Assembly: GCF_902459465.1 (NCBI RefSeq)
Contig: NC_047073.1
Span: forward strand, 62,001 to 126,000
Reading direction: 5' to 3'
DNA length: 64,000 nt
Source: Asterias rubens
Lineage: Eukaryota > Echinodermata > Asteroidea > Forcipulatida > Asteriidae
The position numbers and the translations under genes were made by a program. Positions within the stretch are counted from its first letter, which is position 1. Each line of letters begins with the position of its first letter. Positions 43,974 through 56,325 of this stretch are shown one piece after another. Under the pieces are notes generated by a model. It was given only the letters and a program-made list of their open reading frames with translations, searched no databases and was not told the DNA's origin.

Positions 43974-44065
43974 TGAACATTGAGGGCGGGCGTCAAAAAT
44001 AACGGTGACTTTTCTAAACAAGATTTTTCATCATCGTTATTTTAGACGCCCGCCCTCAATGTTCA
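43974..44065. repeat. Near-perfect 30-bp-arm hairpin at the gene's 5' flank
   Basis: GAACATTGAGGGCGGGCGTC plus AAAAATAACG at 43975-44004 pairs with 44035-44064 at 29 of 30 positions; the loop is 30 nt. It lies 218 bp upstream of the GNAT-ADP-ribosyltransferase ATG. Either a tiny MITE or a promoter hairpin. Confidence 0.9.
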
Positions 44066-44394
44066 CAAGGCACAACAGTAAAGCTGCCGTGTGTCGTCAG
44101 TGTACGTACATACTCATGTATGTAACTCCAAGATCCGTATTCATTGTGTGCATAATCACTCGCTGACGTACTGCATACAGTAGCTGCAGCTGATGATGTC
44201 ATGGCTGGTGGTGCAGTAGTGGTAATTACAGGTGAGTTTTGTTGGTTAAATGTCGCCCGATTCCTGTTCAGAGGTAACCTGATCCAACTACGATCTTGTC
44301 CACCCAGATGGGGTATCGTACCACGAGTAATCATACCGATTCTAAACAAGTTGGTTAACTTAGTTTGACTTGAATCCAAGTTAAACAACGTCAA
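44056..44394 (-). other. Uncertain ORF, Arg/Ser/Thr-rich
   Basis: An open frame that includes MITRGTIPHLGGQDRSWIRL, then a Ser/Thr/Ala stretch, and stops at 44056. The basic, acid-poor start resembles a mitochondrial presequence, but there is no recognised domain and no supporting splice. It overlaps the hairpin at 44035-44064. Could be an upstream exon or chance. Confidence 0.2.
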
Positions 44395-44509
44395 CGATAC
44401 TCGATCATGTCGATAGATTTGACAGTACGCAGTTGGCTTACCGCTAAAACTAGTGTTACTTCTTCTATCGTTTACTGCACGGGAGACACGTTTGTTAGTA
44501 ACTTAATGG

Positions 44510-45000
44510 CGGTTTGACGACTCATCATCATGCCTAGTGTGACATGTCATTGTAGCTGGTAGTAGGACTTTTAATATGAGTTGTGGTGTAGTGACTGTTT
44601 TGCTGCTGGATTGTTGAGATCATTATTCAATATTATGAATTTCAGACTTGTATTTCCCCTTCTGGCTGTTCTGACTTCATTGTAATGTTAATTATTATTT
44701 AGGCAATAACACTAGTCTTCACTATGTGGTAATGACTGGGTTGGTGGCTGGTTAATGGACCGAGCCAAGCCCAAGCCCCCAAGGTCCATTAACACTATTA
44801 TAAAGTATAGCAGGGTCCAGCCAACAAGGTCATAACAATAGTCATATAAGCAGTGACGATAGGCTCCTCAAGCTGATTAATTACCAATCTAATAAATACC
44901 TTTGGCTGGAAACAAGACAAAAAACGTAAAAATCATACCATGCATAAGAATAGATTGTTCATGCATTTTTTCTTTCAGTTTCATGTTCAAGGTTCATTCT
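44510..45000. other. Intergenic, no gene seen
   Basis: Between the divergent minus-strand GNAT-ADP-ribosyltransferase gene and the plus-strand SARA/endofin gene. No frame or repeat recognised apart from a short palindrome near 44755-44790 (GGTTAATGGACC...GGTCCATTAAC). Confidence 0.4.
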
Positions 45001-45044
45001 TTAGGAAGAATGTCAACTTTTGTATGAGAGGAATCTCTGACAGC

Positions 45045-45908
45045 AAATGGTGGTACCTCCATCACCATGGATAATGGTACCTCCATCACCATTGAGAATG
45101 GTACCTCCATCACCATGGAGAATGGTACCTCCATCACCATGGAGAATGGTACCTCCATCACCATGGAGATCGTCATCACCATGGAGGTACCTCCATCACC
45201 ATGGAGATATCTTCACCGTTGAGGGGAGAGGTACCCCCATCACCAAAGAGATACGTCTACCATAGAGAGAGGTACCTCCATGGTGATAGACATTTCTCCA
45301 TGATGATGGAGGTACCTTCATGGTGATTGCATATCTACATGGTGATGTAGGTGTCTCCATGGTGATGTAGGTGTCTCCATGGTGATGTAGGTGTCTCCAT
45401 GGTGATGGAGGTACAGCCATGGTGATTGACGTACCTCCATGGTGATGGAGGTGTCTCCATGGTGATGTAGGTATCTCCATGGTGATGGAGGTACAGCCAT
45501 GGTGTTGGAGGTATCTCCATGGTGATGGAGGTACAGCCATGGTGTTTGAGGTATCTCCATGGTGATGGAGGTACAGCCATGGTGATGGAGGTACCTCCAT
45601 GGTGATGTAGGTGTCTCCATGGTGATGGAGGTACAGCCATGGTGATGGAGGTGTCTCCATGGTGATGGAGGTGTCTCCATGGTGATTGAGGTACCTCCAT
45701 GGTGATGGAGGTACAGCCATGGTGATGTAGGTGTCTCCATGGTGATGTAGGTGTCTCCATGGTGATGGAGGTACAGCCATGGTGATGGAGGTGTCTCCAT
45801 GGTGATGGAGGTGTCTCCATGGTGATTGAGGTACCTCCATGGTGAAGGAGGTACAGCCATGGTGATGTAGGTGTCTCCATGGTGATGTAGGTGTCTCCAT
45901 GGTGACGG
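45045..45908. repeat. 20-bp minisatellite with an orientation switch
   Basis: From about 45290 to 45908, about 30 copies of a 20-bp unit (GTGTCTCCATGGTGATGTAG and GTACAGCCATGGTGATGGAG variants). From 45045 to about 45235 the related unit runs inverted (GGTACCTCCATCACCATGGA). Since 20 is not a multiple of three and the unit has no stop in any minus frame, three overlapping frames of 193-247 codons stay open. They are not genes. Confidence 0.95.
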
Positions 45909-46825
45909 AGACACAACCACCGAGATGCTTCTCATGCAAGTCGCTAGGCAGGTGTGTCTCCTTGCTCGACAGGCTTATCTCAAACTAATGTATTTGAAGG
46001 ACTGTGATAAGAATTAATGACTTTTTGCACCCTGTTCTGTTAAAGCAAAATATCCAGTGCATAATTCAGTGGTATAAGTGGCGCATTAAAATACAGACTG
46101 GTATTCACTAATCACTGTTAAATGGCTAAAGTATTATTTATTGCACCAAAAGGTGACTGAAAATAGTTACAATGATACTTGAAAGTCATTGAAATCACCC
46201 TAATTACTCCAAACCCATCAAAATCCAACAGCCTGTTTGATTTTATTCTGTTACTGAGGACTGTACCAGTGTACATGGTATACCAGCGCTCATGTGTCAT
46301 TTAAGTTATTGAAGGGAGTGGAGTTTATTCTTCTTATTTGTCATTGACAGAGTGCGTGCAAAAGGAAGCTATCCATGTATCTATATTCTTAACTGTCATG
46401 GTTCCAAGTACTATGACAAATTACATGTCCTCGTTGCTTTTTCACTAGAAATTGTTAAAATAATGTAAAAAGTAAGACACAAACCTGAGATTTAGATAAT
46501 TTGCTGAAAAATGACATTAGAATTAAAGTTTTGTCATTTACTGATTTTTGATAAACTATATCCCATCGCCACTAGTTTTAAATCATGATGTATGTATTGG
46601 TATTGTTATTAGGGATATTAATTGTTGTGTTACTCATACATGTACACTGAATTGTGCATCATTAAATGGTGTAAATGTTGTGTATGCTGTGCATGTACAC
46701 AAGCATACAATGCTGAAGCAATTTTTTGTGCTTACAGGCTTTATGAAATTGGGCCAGTAGTTAACAAGAAATCAGGCTACAAATTGTCAATTTTGAACTT
46801 ATTCAAAAAGTGTTTTTCAGCAATA

Positions 46826-48133
46826 GGGTCATTCCGTGTCAAATCAACCAGTTTTCAGAAAAGTTCCCAGGTGACCCTCTCAGATTTTGATGAAACTTCA
46901 TCAGAATGATTGGATGTGGCTCAAATGAACACATACAAAAAAGCTAAGTCATACTCCATGTCGTTTTTGAGATATGACCCATTGAAATTTGGTCGAGGCG
47001 GCCATTTTGTGCTCGTGCGAGATGCGAAAAGTGATTTTTGTGATAATTTCCGACTTTGAAAGCTCATAATTTAGTTATTGTACCAGGTAGAGAGCTCAAA
47101 TTTGGTATTCCATTTTACTTCTTGCCAAATTATCTCCTTTAATTTTCTAGTTATGGTCACCTAAAGTAGGCACTTTAATCAGCCGAAAGTGTTTTTTGTG
47201 ATAATTGGGGTCACCCTGTGCCCACATGAGGGGTCAAATGAAACCTATATTCCCTAGTTATTATCTATGGGTGCATGTCTTTACCCATAAGCAATTATAA
47301 GCTCACCAATGCATTCATTCAGAAATAGCATGGACCCAAAGTTGGTTCCAGCCAGAAAAAGGTCAAAAAGACCCCGCCCGTCTTGACCCCGGTTGACCCC
47401 TGCGATCAATTGAAACATTTTTTGAAATTGATACCAGTCAAACATATATATTATATCTACATGTATACCAATTTTCAGCTTTGGCACTCAACACCTTCAT
47501 GGTGTGGTGGCAATTTGAATATTATATGTTTTTGGCACATTTTAATGTAATATCATACAGTATACATGTACATGTACATTCATGTACACATACAATACAT
47601 GGTAATAAATGTTTGAAGCTTGTGTAACTTATTTTTTCTGGCTAGCAAAAAGTAACACCAATGCATTGGCATTTGTGGTGTCTGTGTGATACACAAGTAC
47701 ATATTTTGTGAGAAAGTAGTGTTTGTATGTGATACTCATTAGAGAAGTATTGTTCTAAAAAAGTAGTGTATGGAAAGTAATACCAGCATTTATGCAAATG
47801 AGGTGACCATGTGATTGGAAAGTTTAACCAGCATAAACATGTATATAGCATAGAGGAAACAAAGGGGACTGGGGTTGGGTAAAAACCAGAGAAGAATATG
47901 ACAGACAGTGAGTGTTAAGTACTGGCAGATTTAATTTGTATTGTGTGGTTTGATCCATGTTTCAAGTGAAACTACACACGTCATACTGGGGTATGGTTCC
48001 ATACTGGGGTATGGTTCCAATATTTTGTGTGTGTTATGGGAGATTTTTGCAGCACTTTGAGGTACCTGCCTTAAATTATTTATTACTTTTTTGCTAGCCA
48101 GAAAAAAAACATTGATTTGACATGGAATGACCC
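46826..48133. mobile_element. 1.3-kb inverted-repeat transposon, family D
   Basis: Ends GGGTCATTCCGTGTCAAATC and inverted GATTTGACATGGAATGACCC, 22 bp with one mismatch. Flanks AGCAATA and AGTAATA may be a 7-bp target duplication with one change. No coding frame; non-autonomous. The target length would suit P- or hAT-like elements (inference). Confidence 0.8.
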
Positions 48134-48664
48134 AGTAATACTGTCAACATACATACTGGTGGGTTTTTGTGTGTGTTTTTTGTCCAATATAATTTTTACT
48201 TATATGTTATTACACACACTATGGAGGTGGTCTATTTAAAGCCCCTTGATTGTTTTAAAAGCAATTATGCACACTTCATTTGTCCTTGATAATCAAGGAC
48301 AAATAAATGATCTGCAAGTTTTTATATTCAAGTGGTAGAAGATCTACCACTATAGATGCATAATACCAATACGATAGAGTGCATTGTACCATGTATCTTG
48401 AATTTAAGGAACCAAATGTTAGCCAATAAACAGATATGCAACTCACTAATACAAACATTTGATAGCTAGCAGGAAGGACAAGAAGTGTGTAATATCCTGC
48501 AAGGCTCTACACTTGATGTAGGTTTGCTTTTAGTGTGACTTCAACTTGTGTTTGGCCTTGAAGCATTGCCTTGAAGGTTGTTCTTCTTGAACCTCGTTGA
48601 TGGGGGGGGGGGGGTTGTATCAAGACTGGCATAAGCCCCTATCTCATTGGAGCCATTTAGCAAG

Positions 48665-48905
48665 GGTGCCTTGGACACTATTGGTCCTTGCCCAAAATAA
48701 TTTTTAGCATAAAAACTTACTTGGTAACAAGCAATGGAGAGCTGTTGATAGTATAACACATTGTGAGAAATGGCTCCCTCTGAAGTATGGTAGTTTTCAA
48801 GAAAGAAGTAATTTCCCCGAATTTGATTTCAGGACCTCAGAATTAGATTTTGAGGTCCCGAAATCAAGCATCTGAAAGCACACAATACGTGTGACAAGGG
48901 TGTTT
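48665..48905 (-). mobile_element. MITE family A, truncated
   Basis: GTGCCTTGGACACTATTGGT through GCACACAATACGTGTGACAA, then unrelated sequence. The terminal third is missing. Confidence 0.75.
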
Positions 48906-50215
48906 GGGCTACCTTGCACTGCACCAACAACCCAACAAGCGGCTAACTTTCAGCCCTCCACGTTATCTGACCTCAAAAGGCCTTCTCACCCTAGCCTAAC
49001 ATTTCCTAACCATAGCTGTAAATACAGAACTAACGGAATGTTAGTGAATAGAAAGACATTGTTAATAACTCGGCCATGCTGCATTGAAACATGATGAATG
49101 AAACAAAAAAAATGAACAAGTTGGTTAAAAAGAACCCTTATATGGGAAATAAAACAGATGTTCTGTCTGCACAAGTCACTGACCTTACAGGAAATGAAGC
49201 TGAACCTTGGACCAAACCATTTTGTGTAAAAGGGGTAAAATACATTTTTTTATTAGCACATCCAAACATTGAACTTCCAATTCAATGTTCGATGAGTTTC
49301 ACACAATGTATCATGATTGTTACATAGTATAAGTGGATGTTTGTTTAAAGAATGCAACTGACATTCTAAAAGTGCACTTGCCCAGTTTCCACGGTTAAAT
49401 CACAAAGGCAGAAATAAATAGACGTCAAAAATGTAGTTTAATACAACACAACAGATTGGTACATGTACTTGCCTTGTATGACCAGTTTTCATTGTTTATT
49501 ATAGATGGATACCTGTATAGAAAATTGATCATATAAAACACCATTATTTGTATAAAATGGTGTCAATTTCCAATAAATTTTAAATGCAGTTATTGGAGAT
49601 CGTTTTGTTTACACTGTGTGTAGTTAGACAGAATGGAAACTGATTAATTCAAATGGGTTGTCCATGGTAATATGAAGTGAGATAATTATTATAAAAAGTA
49701 AAAAAACAAATCTTCTTCTTTTTTTCTTTTCATTTTGGTGTAGTAGGTTATTTTCAAAGCTTAATAATATAAGTTATCACACAAGTGCGAGTGGAATAAA
49801 AAAAAATATAGCGCGTCTGCGTCCCATATCCAACGAGGCCGAAGACGCACTTTATTTTTTTTCATATTTCACGAAAACGAGTTTATCTTCCAGTCTCACT
49901 TGCAACGCGCAAAATTTGAAATTTCAGATTGTTTTTTTCACGCGCACAAAGTTTAGAATGTAATTTTTCGCACTGTCCGTATATGGAGCGTGACGAAATG
50001 ACATTTCACAATTAGTACTGTGTAATAAAAACAGAGGTCGTAGCATATATAGTTCGAGCTTCTGATTGGTGGATTAGCGCGTACTGGAAGATAATGTATT
50101 TTATGATGGTATTCATGATCATGGCCTAATTCTTCTCAAACCAACATTCCTCTAACTTGTTACATTTATCCTTATTTTTACTCTCACGTATAGGTTGTTA
50201 GCGCATGAAGACATT
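48906..50215. other. Intergenic, 5' flank of SARA/endofin gene
   Basis: No gene seen. A CG-containing repeat is at 49790-50090 (see 40540-40885). The GC and CpG content rises at 49800-50100, just before the first exon, so this may serve as the promoter region (inference). Confidence 0.4.
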
Positions 50216-50241
50216 ATTCAATCTTCAAGACACCGAGTAAG

Positions 50242-53200
50242 ATGGATTCGTTCTTAGCTTCAGCATCAGATTTAGACAGCATTCTTGATCAGTTTGAACG
50301 TAATGAAGGTTAGTGTTTTAACAATAATCTAGGTACGTAGCTTTTTTGTTATTTTCCCGTCAAGCTTAAACAATGTGGAGGCTCACCCTTAACACTAGCC
50401 TGGCGTACATTGTGTTGTCAAAACTACTACAGGCTAGTAAACACCACCTCTCAACTTGCCCTGTGGGCTACTAAAATCTGTGCAACCTACTTGTTTAAAA
50501 AACTAGCCTGGCGTACATTGTGTTGTCAAAACTACTACAGGCTAGTAAACACCACCTCTCAACTTGCCCTGTGGGCTACTCAAATCTGTGCAACCTACTT
50601 GTTTAAAAATCTCATATTTCCTCCATTTAGATGTGAATAATAATATTTTTTTAATGTGTTAATTTACTTTGAGTGTTTGAGTGTAACTTTATTCGCCTTT
50701 TATACTGGTTGTGATTGCTTCCATTATTGCATCAGAAAGGTACATTTATAGGACCATCGATGTTATCAGGGCTACTAAAACTTCCTAGGGGCAAGTTAAA
50801 CCCAGAGTTTATTAGCCATGTTGGCTACTTAACAAAGCATATATATATGCTTATTTACATTCAGGCCTTGCTCCAACATTCATGTTAAAAAGCACATCAT
50901 TATTCATGTAGTCAGAAGGCCTTTGTGAACGTTGCTGCCCTCTAGATGCTCTTTTATTATATTAATCTTTAGCCCTTTGTGCATATTTTTGTATAATTGT
51001 GTGTCGCACTGTACTTTGAAACCAGCTGTTCTGTTATGTGAAGTACAATGTCCAATACTGTACACATTATACATGCTTGATGTACATACACACTATAGGG
51101 CTACAAAGATAATATCCAGAATAATTCTACTCAAATCTGGTTATTACTATTGACGATGTCACCCTTAAAATTGAACAAGACATATACAAATTGAGTACAC
51201 TTATTGGAAATGTTTGTTCATTTGTATGTAGTTTTTAATGTTTATATATTAATAAGCATTGTCTTGTTAGTAAATTGTGGTGTCTGTTGTAATCAAAGAT
51301 TTGTTAAAATTGTATGTTTGTTGTTTGTGTGAAACACAGGATGTGGATAGGATCATTATATAACAAAACAATGTGTGTACAGTATGCTATATGCAGTACA
51401 TGTGTACAGTACATGAATGTGTGCACAGGACATGTACGAGTGTACAAGTAAAATGTACAGACAGTCATGCTATTCACATGACAGCAATTTAACTGGGGTC
51501 CCTTGCTTAAATTTAGCATGGTTGTAAAATGTAGCAATTGTTTGAAAATTTTACAAGAGACCTTGGGCAGCAGAACAATAATAGGTGTCCTTTCAAACAA
51601 GATTCTGTCAAATGTACAATTTAGCAAGGGACCCTTGCTAAATTGCTCTCGTGTGAAAGGGGCTCTAGATGGGAGGGGACTTGGTTGTGAATTGTGATTG
51701 ATGAATTTAACCATCGCTGTCAAATAAACAACTGTGTGATATTGACTCATAATTACTGTACATCCCACCAGTGGTAATAACATCATAACAAGCTGTGTAT
51801 AGTGAAGTCACACTGTGCTAACCTAGCCTACATATTTAGGTAATACTAAGCAACACAATATGTAACGCAGGTTGAGCAGACCTGTCATGCATGCAAGTAC
51901 ACATGTGAAGTATGAACAGTGTTTGGTATGCAGTAATTGACTAAACAGACTGCAGTCAGTTTGTACTTGTGTTATTATGGATCAACCAGTAAACAAAGAT
52001 ACATGGTATGTAAAGTTTATTACTTAGATTTAGAATGAGTAGTATGAACATGGAGTTCCTTCCTCCATGGTATGAACAAGTATATCCCTGTTGCATGTGT
52101 GCTGTATGGACTTGTATTAAAACCTACGTATACATAGAAGTGAGTTCAGCAGAGTTGAACTGCTGCGATTCTTTCATTGCGAAGTTGTGACATCAGCATT
52201 CGCTTCCATTCGCATGAGGTATGGGATATATTCAGAACATTGAATGTCAAAACATTTTGGAAGTTTTTAGGGTAAATATTCTTGACTAACTTGTTGTTGA
52301 TTAATTTCTGCTACAGATTCAAGCACTTTGTTACAACCGGAGCCTTTAACTGCCAATAAAGCTGTACAACATCAGTACGTCACTCCACAATTGCCACAGA
52401 TAGTGAACGGTACCAGTTTGTATCATACAGAGACAAGTCAAGAATCCAAGATACCAGAGACCAGTCAAGATGGTCACAAGCCAACAGAGTTTCTTATTGA
52501 TCTTTCCGAGGCCGATTTTGCTCCAGCAGTGTCGTCAGCATTAACAGTGAATACAAGAATGGATAATAAACAAAGTAGCAGCAAGTCAAATGAACACAGT
52601 GAATCATCAAACAGTATGAGTGAAGTGAGTAGGCTGGATAGATTATCTAACAGCGTGGATGATGGTAATCATGAGAAGAAGACTGGTCATACTAAGAATG
52701 CTAATTTAACATCAACCGTTCCATTCAGTAGTTTGCAATCTGGAGGTGTCACTGATGTACACAAACCCTTTGTGTCTGATCAACACACTATAGCAACAAG
52801 CGTGGAGAATGTTCAATCGTGTAATACTCCCGCAAATGGTTTGTCGTTACCTGTTAATGATGGAAATACCGAGAATGCGCAAACAACTACAGCATCGCAA
52901 TCTCTGCATGATGGTGTTGAACAACACAGTTTGCCTGTCATGCCTGTGGACGTAAACAAGAGTGAGGACAGAGTGTTGGAGAGAGGAGAAGTTGACAAAC
53001 AAACAGAATCAGGTAGAGATGACAAGACAAATGTAACAAGAAATTCCACTCAAGAGACGTTGCAAGAAAAAGGTGGCGTCGTTGACACCTCCACAATGTC
53101 TCTGAGTAAAGCTATGACACCGGCTCCTCTAAGACCAGAACTCATGCATGAGTACGTCAAACAAGGTGCCAGACCCAAGATTATTACAAAGATTAAAACA

Positions 53201-56200
53201 CAAGAGAGTCCAGTCAAAGCGGTTTCAGACGCCTCAGCTCTCTCCAAACCTAGCAAAGGTGGGAGTCAGCCCAAAACAGCTGTGGGCTTTGGGAATGTTA
53301 CTAGCGTTAAAGTCACTGATGCTGATCTGGAAGCGTTGGAGCAAGAGGTGGGTATCATGTCTGCCCAAGACAAAAATAAACCACTCTCTCAACCAGTATT
53401 CCCTTCAGTTGAGAACCACACACAGCTCAAACCCAAACATTTGAATGTTCAAGAACTGCAGAATCCATCGGATAGAGTGAGTCCAGTCTCTAAATTACTA
53501 CATGAACAGTTTGTCAAATCACAGCACCGTACACACCAGAATGCGTCTCCAGGTAATGAGCTCCTTGGATTGGATCCCTTCTACAGCCAGGATAGTGCGG
53601 TTACAACCCCTACCCCTACAAATACAGCGCCAGATTTATCTCATGCGCCTGCACTAAGTGTTCATTCTAACATGTCACTGTCTAATAACACACAGACACA
53701 GGTTCCCCAGAGAAAAGTAGAAACCAAAGACAATGTTCTTCCTAATGATGTGCGAAGTAAAAACGCCAAAAATTTATTACGGAACAACCAATCATTGCCT
53801 GGCAGACCCCATGTCAATAAGGGACCAACGGAGGATCTCTCGGCCCAAATAAATAACAGCAACTCACAATTGAAAATGCCTAATGTGGTTAGGGGAGACA
53901 TCTCTGATACTACAGCCCTTCAAGTAGAGTCGCCGGGTACGTCTACATCAACTGGACCTCACAATGTACAGCCTGGACTACAACCTGACCATCCAAAGTA
54001 TGGTAAGAACTTCAACCAGCACAGTGGCTTTCCATCTCCATCTAATCTAAACAACACCATGGACCAAACGCCTGCCCCTCCCTTCATGCCAGCAGACCCT
54101 CCTAGTTATCAAGACGTTAGAATGAGTGTGGAAACGGAAAACAAAACAGACAATATGAGACAGGGATTGTCCCTGAATTTCGATCAGTCTGGTTCACGTA
54201 AGGTCGCCCAGGCATTACCTCCAAGTCCAATCGTTGAGAATGCCGTAGGTAGAGAGGATGCCTTTAGAGTGGTAGACCAAACACCACCTTCTGGACAATC
54301 TACTTTAGTCGATGTGTTACCACCACCTACATTCCATACAGAGCCTCATATAAGACCTTCTCAAGCTGAGGTCAGTACAGCACCTCCAGTTCCAACACCG
54401 AACACTGTGAGCCAAAATAACCAGTTACAAGCAGAAACTGATTCTATAACACCATCTAATGAGACAGATTCTGAAGAGGGTGAATTTAGTCATCGTGTCA
54501 TGGACTATTCAGAAGGGTTCATGCAGCTTGGGGCTGTGGCTCCGGTATGGGTTCCTGACTCAGAAGCACTCAACTGTATGAACTGTCAACAGAAGTTCAC
54601 GTTCCGAAAGAGAAGGCACCACTGTAGAGCGTGTGGCAAGGTAGGTTTATAACCTTAGATTCGAAGTTTGATTTACATAAGTCAGCGGTGAAGTACGCGA
54701 TAAAGTTTCTGTAATATATACAAGTAAATATTTTTAAAAAATCAACAATTCAACATAAAAAATGTGTGGGCTTTAAAATTGCTTGGCAACAGCCAATCTC
54801 TCTCATTGGTTTAACTTCTTTAATTATGAGTTGGACAAATCAAGAAATTGTGATTCAGTAACTAGACACCAATACTTATTCTAGTCATTGTTAAATCAGC
54901 GGTTAGCTTTGGTAGGATTCAAACCTGCAACCTTGTGATTGCAAGTCCTGCAGTATAAACACTTGACCATGGTGACCAGTATTAAACATTGATGAGTTTT
55001 CCATTGAGCTATGAACGATTGCATTATGACTGAATATAAACTAATCAATCAATCAATCAATCAATCAATAAAACATTTATTTCCACATTCACATCACATG
55101 GAGGCATCATCCTAAAAGCCGAGGCTTGTGGCGGATGTGCCCGTTACAAAATTACAGAACAAAACAGGAAAACAGCACTAAATACTAATGTTATTTGTTA
55201 TTAGGTGTTTTGTGCCAAATGTTGCTCAATGAGGTTGAAGTTAAAATACATGGAGAGTAAAGAAGCCAGAGTGTGCATCAGTTGCCTCAATGTTATACTC
55301 AGAGGTAAGTGTGCACCAATTGCATAATTGTTGCCTCAATGTTATACTCGGAGGTAAGTGTGCACCAATTGCATAATTGTTGCCTCAATGTTATACTCGG
55401 AGGTAAGTGTGCACCAATTGCATAATTGTTGCCTCAATGTTATACTCAGAGGTAAGTGTGCACCAATTGCATAATTGTTGCCTCAATGTTATACTCGGAG
55501 GTAAGTGTGCACCAATTGCATAATTGTTGCCTCAATGTTATACTCAGAGGTAAGTGTGCACCAATTGCATAATTGTTGCCTCAATGTTATACTCAGAGGT
55601 AAGTGTGCACCAATTGCATAATTGTTGCCTCAATGTTATACTCGGAGGTAAGTGTGCACCAATTGCATTATTGTTGCCTCAATGTTATACTCGGAGGTAA
55701 GTGTGCACCAATTGCATAATTGTTGCCTCAATGTTATACTCAGAGGTAAGTGTGCACCAATTGCATAATTGTTGCCTCAATGTTATACTCAGAGGTAAGT
55801 GTGCACCAATTGCATAATTGTTATTATCAAGATTCACAATTTAAGGACCTTTCACACAAGAGCAATTTAGCAAGGCTGCCTTGCTAAATTGCAGCATGGT
55901 CGTAAACTTTTAACAAAATTAACCTCGTGTGAAAGGACAACAATTTGTTCTACTGTCCCAGTTCTCTTGCAAAGTCTTGTCAAACATTGCTACATTTTCC
56001 AACCATGCTAAAATTAAAACAAGGACCCCAGATAAATTGCTGTCATGTGAATAGCACTATAGACAGCTCAGCTACAATACTCCATCACTACCATTTAACA
56101 AACATCTTGCAGCCCTAATATTGGTTGACTCAAGACTTTACTAAGTGGGTATCTTAGCACTAGAGTAAGTTTGGTTGTAACAAAGTTGTTTTATTTGACT

Positions 56201-56291
56201 ATAGCACAAGCTCTCAAAAGATCACAAGGAGAAAATCAACAAGATCCCCAGCAGCAACAACAACAACAACAACAACAACAACTGCAACAGC

Positions 56292-56325
<34 letters not shown>

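Noticed and set aside
44205..44231. Plus-strand mini-exon MAGGAVVVIT with a gtgagt donor
   Set aside because: No acceptor partner or continuing frame found; antisense to another weak ORF.
45196..45939. Long minus-strand frame (247 codons) rich in HHHG, PSPW and TSITM
   Set aside because: Frame is kept open only by the 20-bp repeat; the other two minus frames are open as well.
52813..53901. Minus-strand frames opposite the SARA/endofin exon 2
   Set aside because: Shadows of the coding exon; no splice or domain support.
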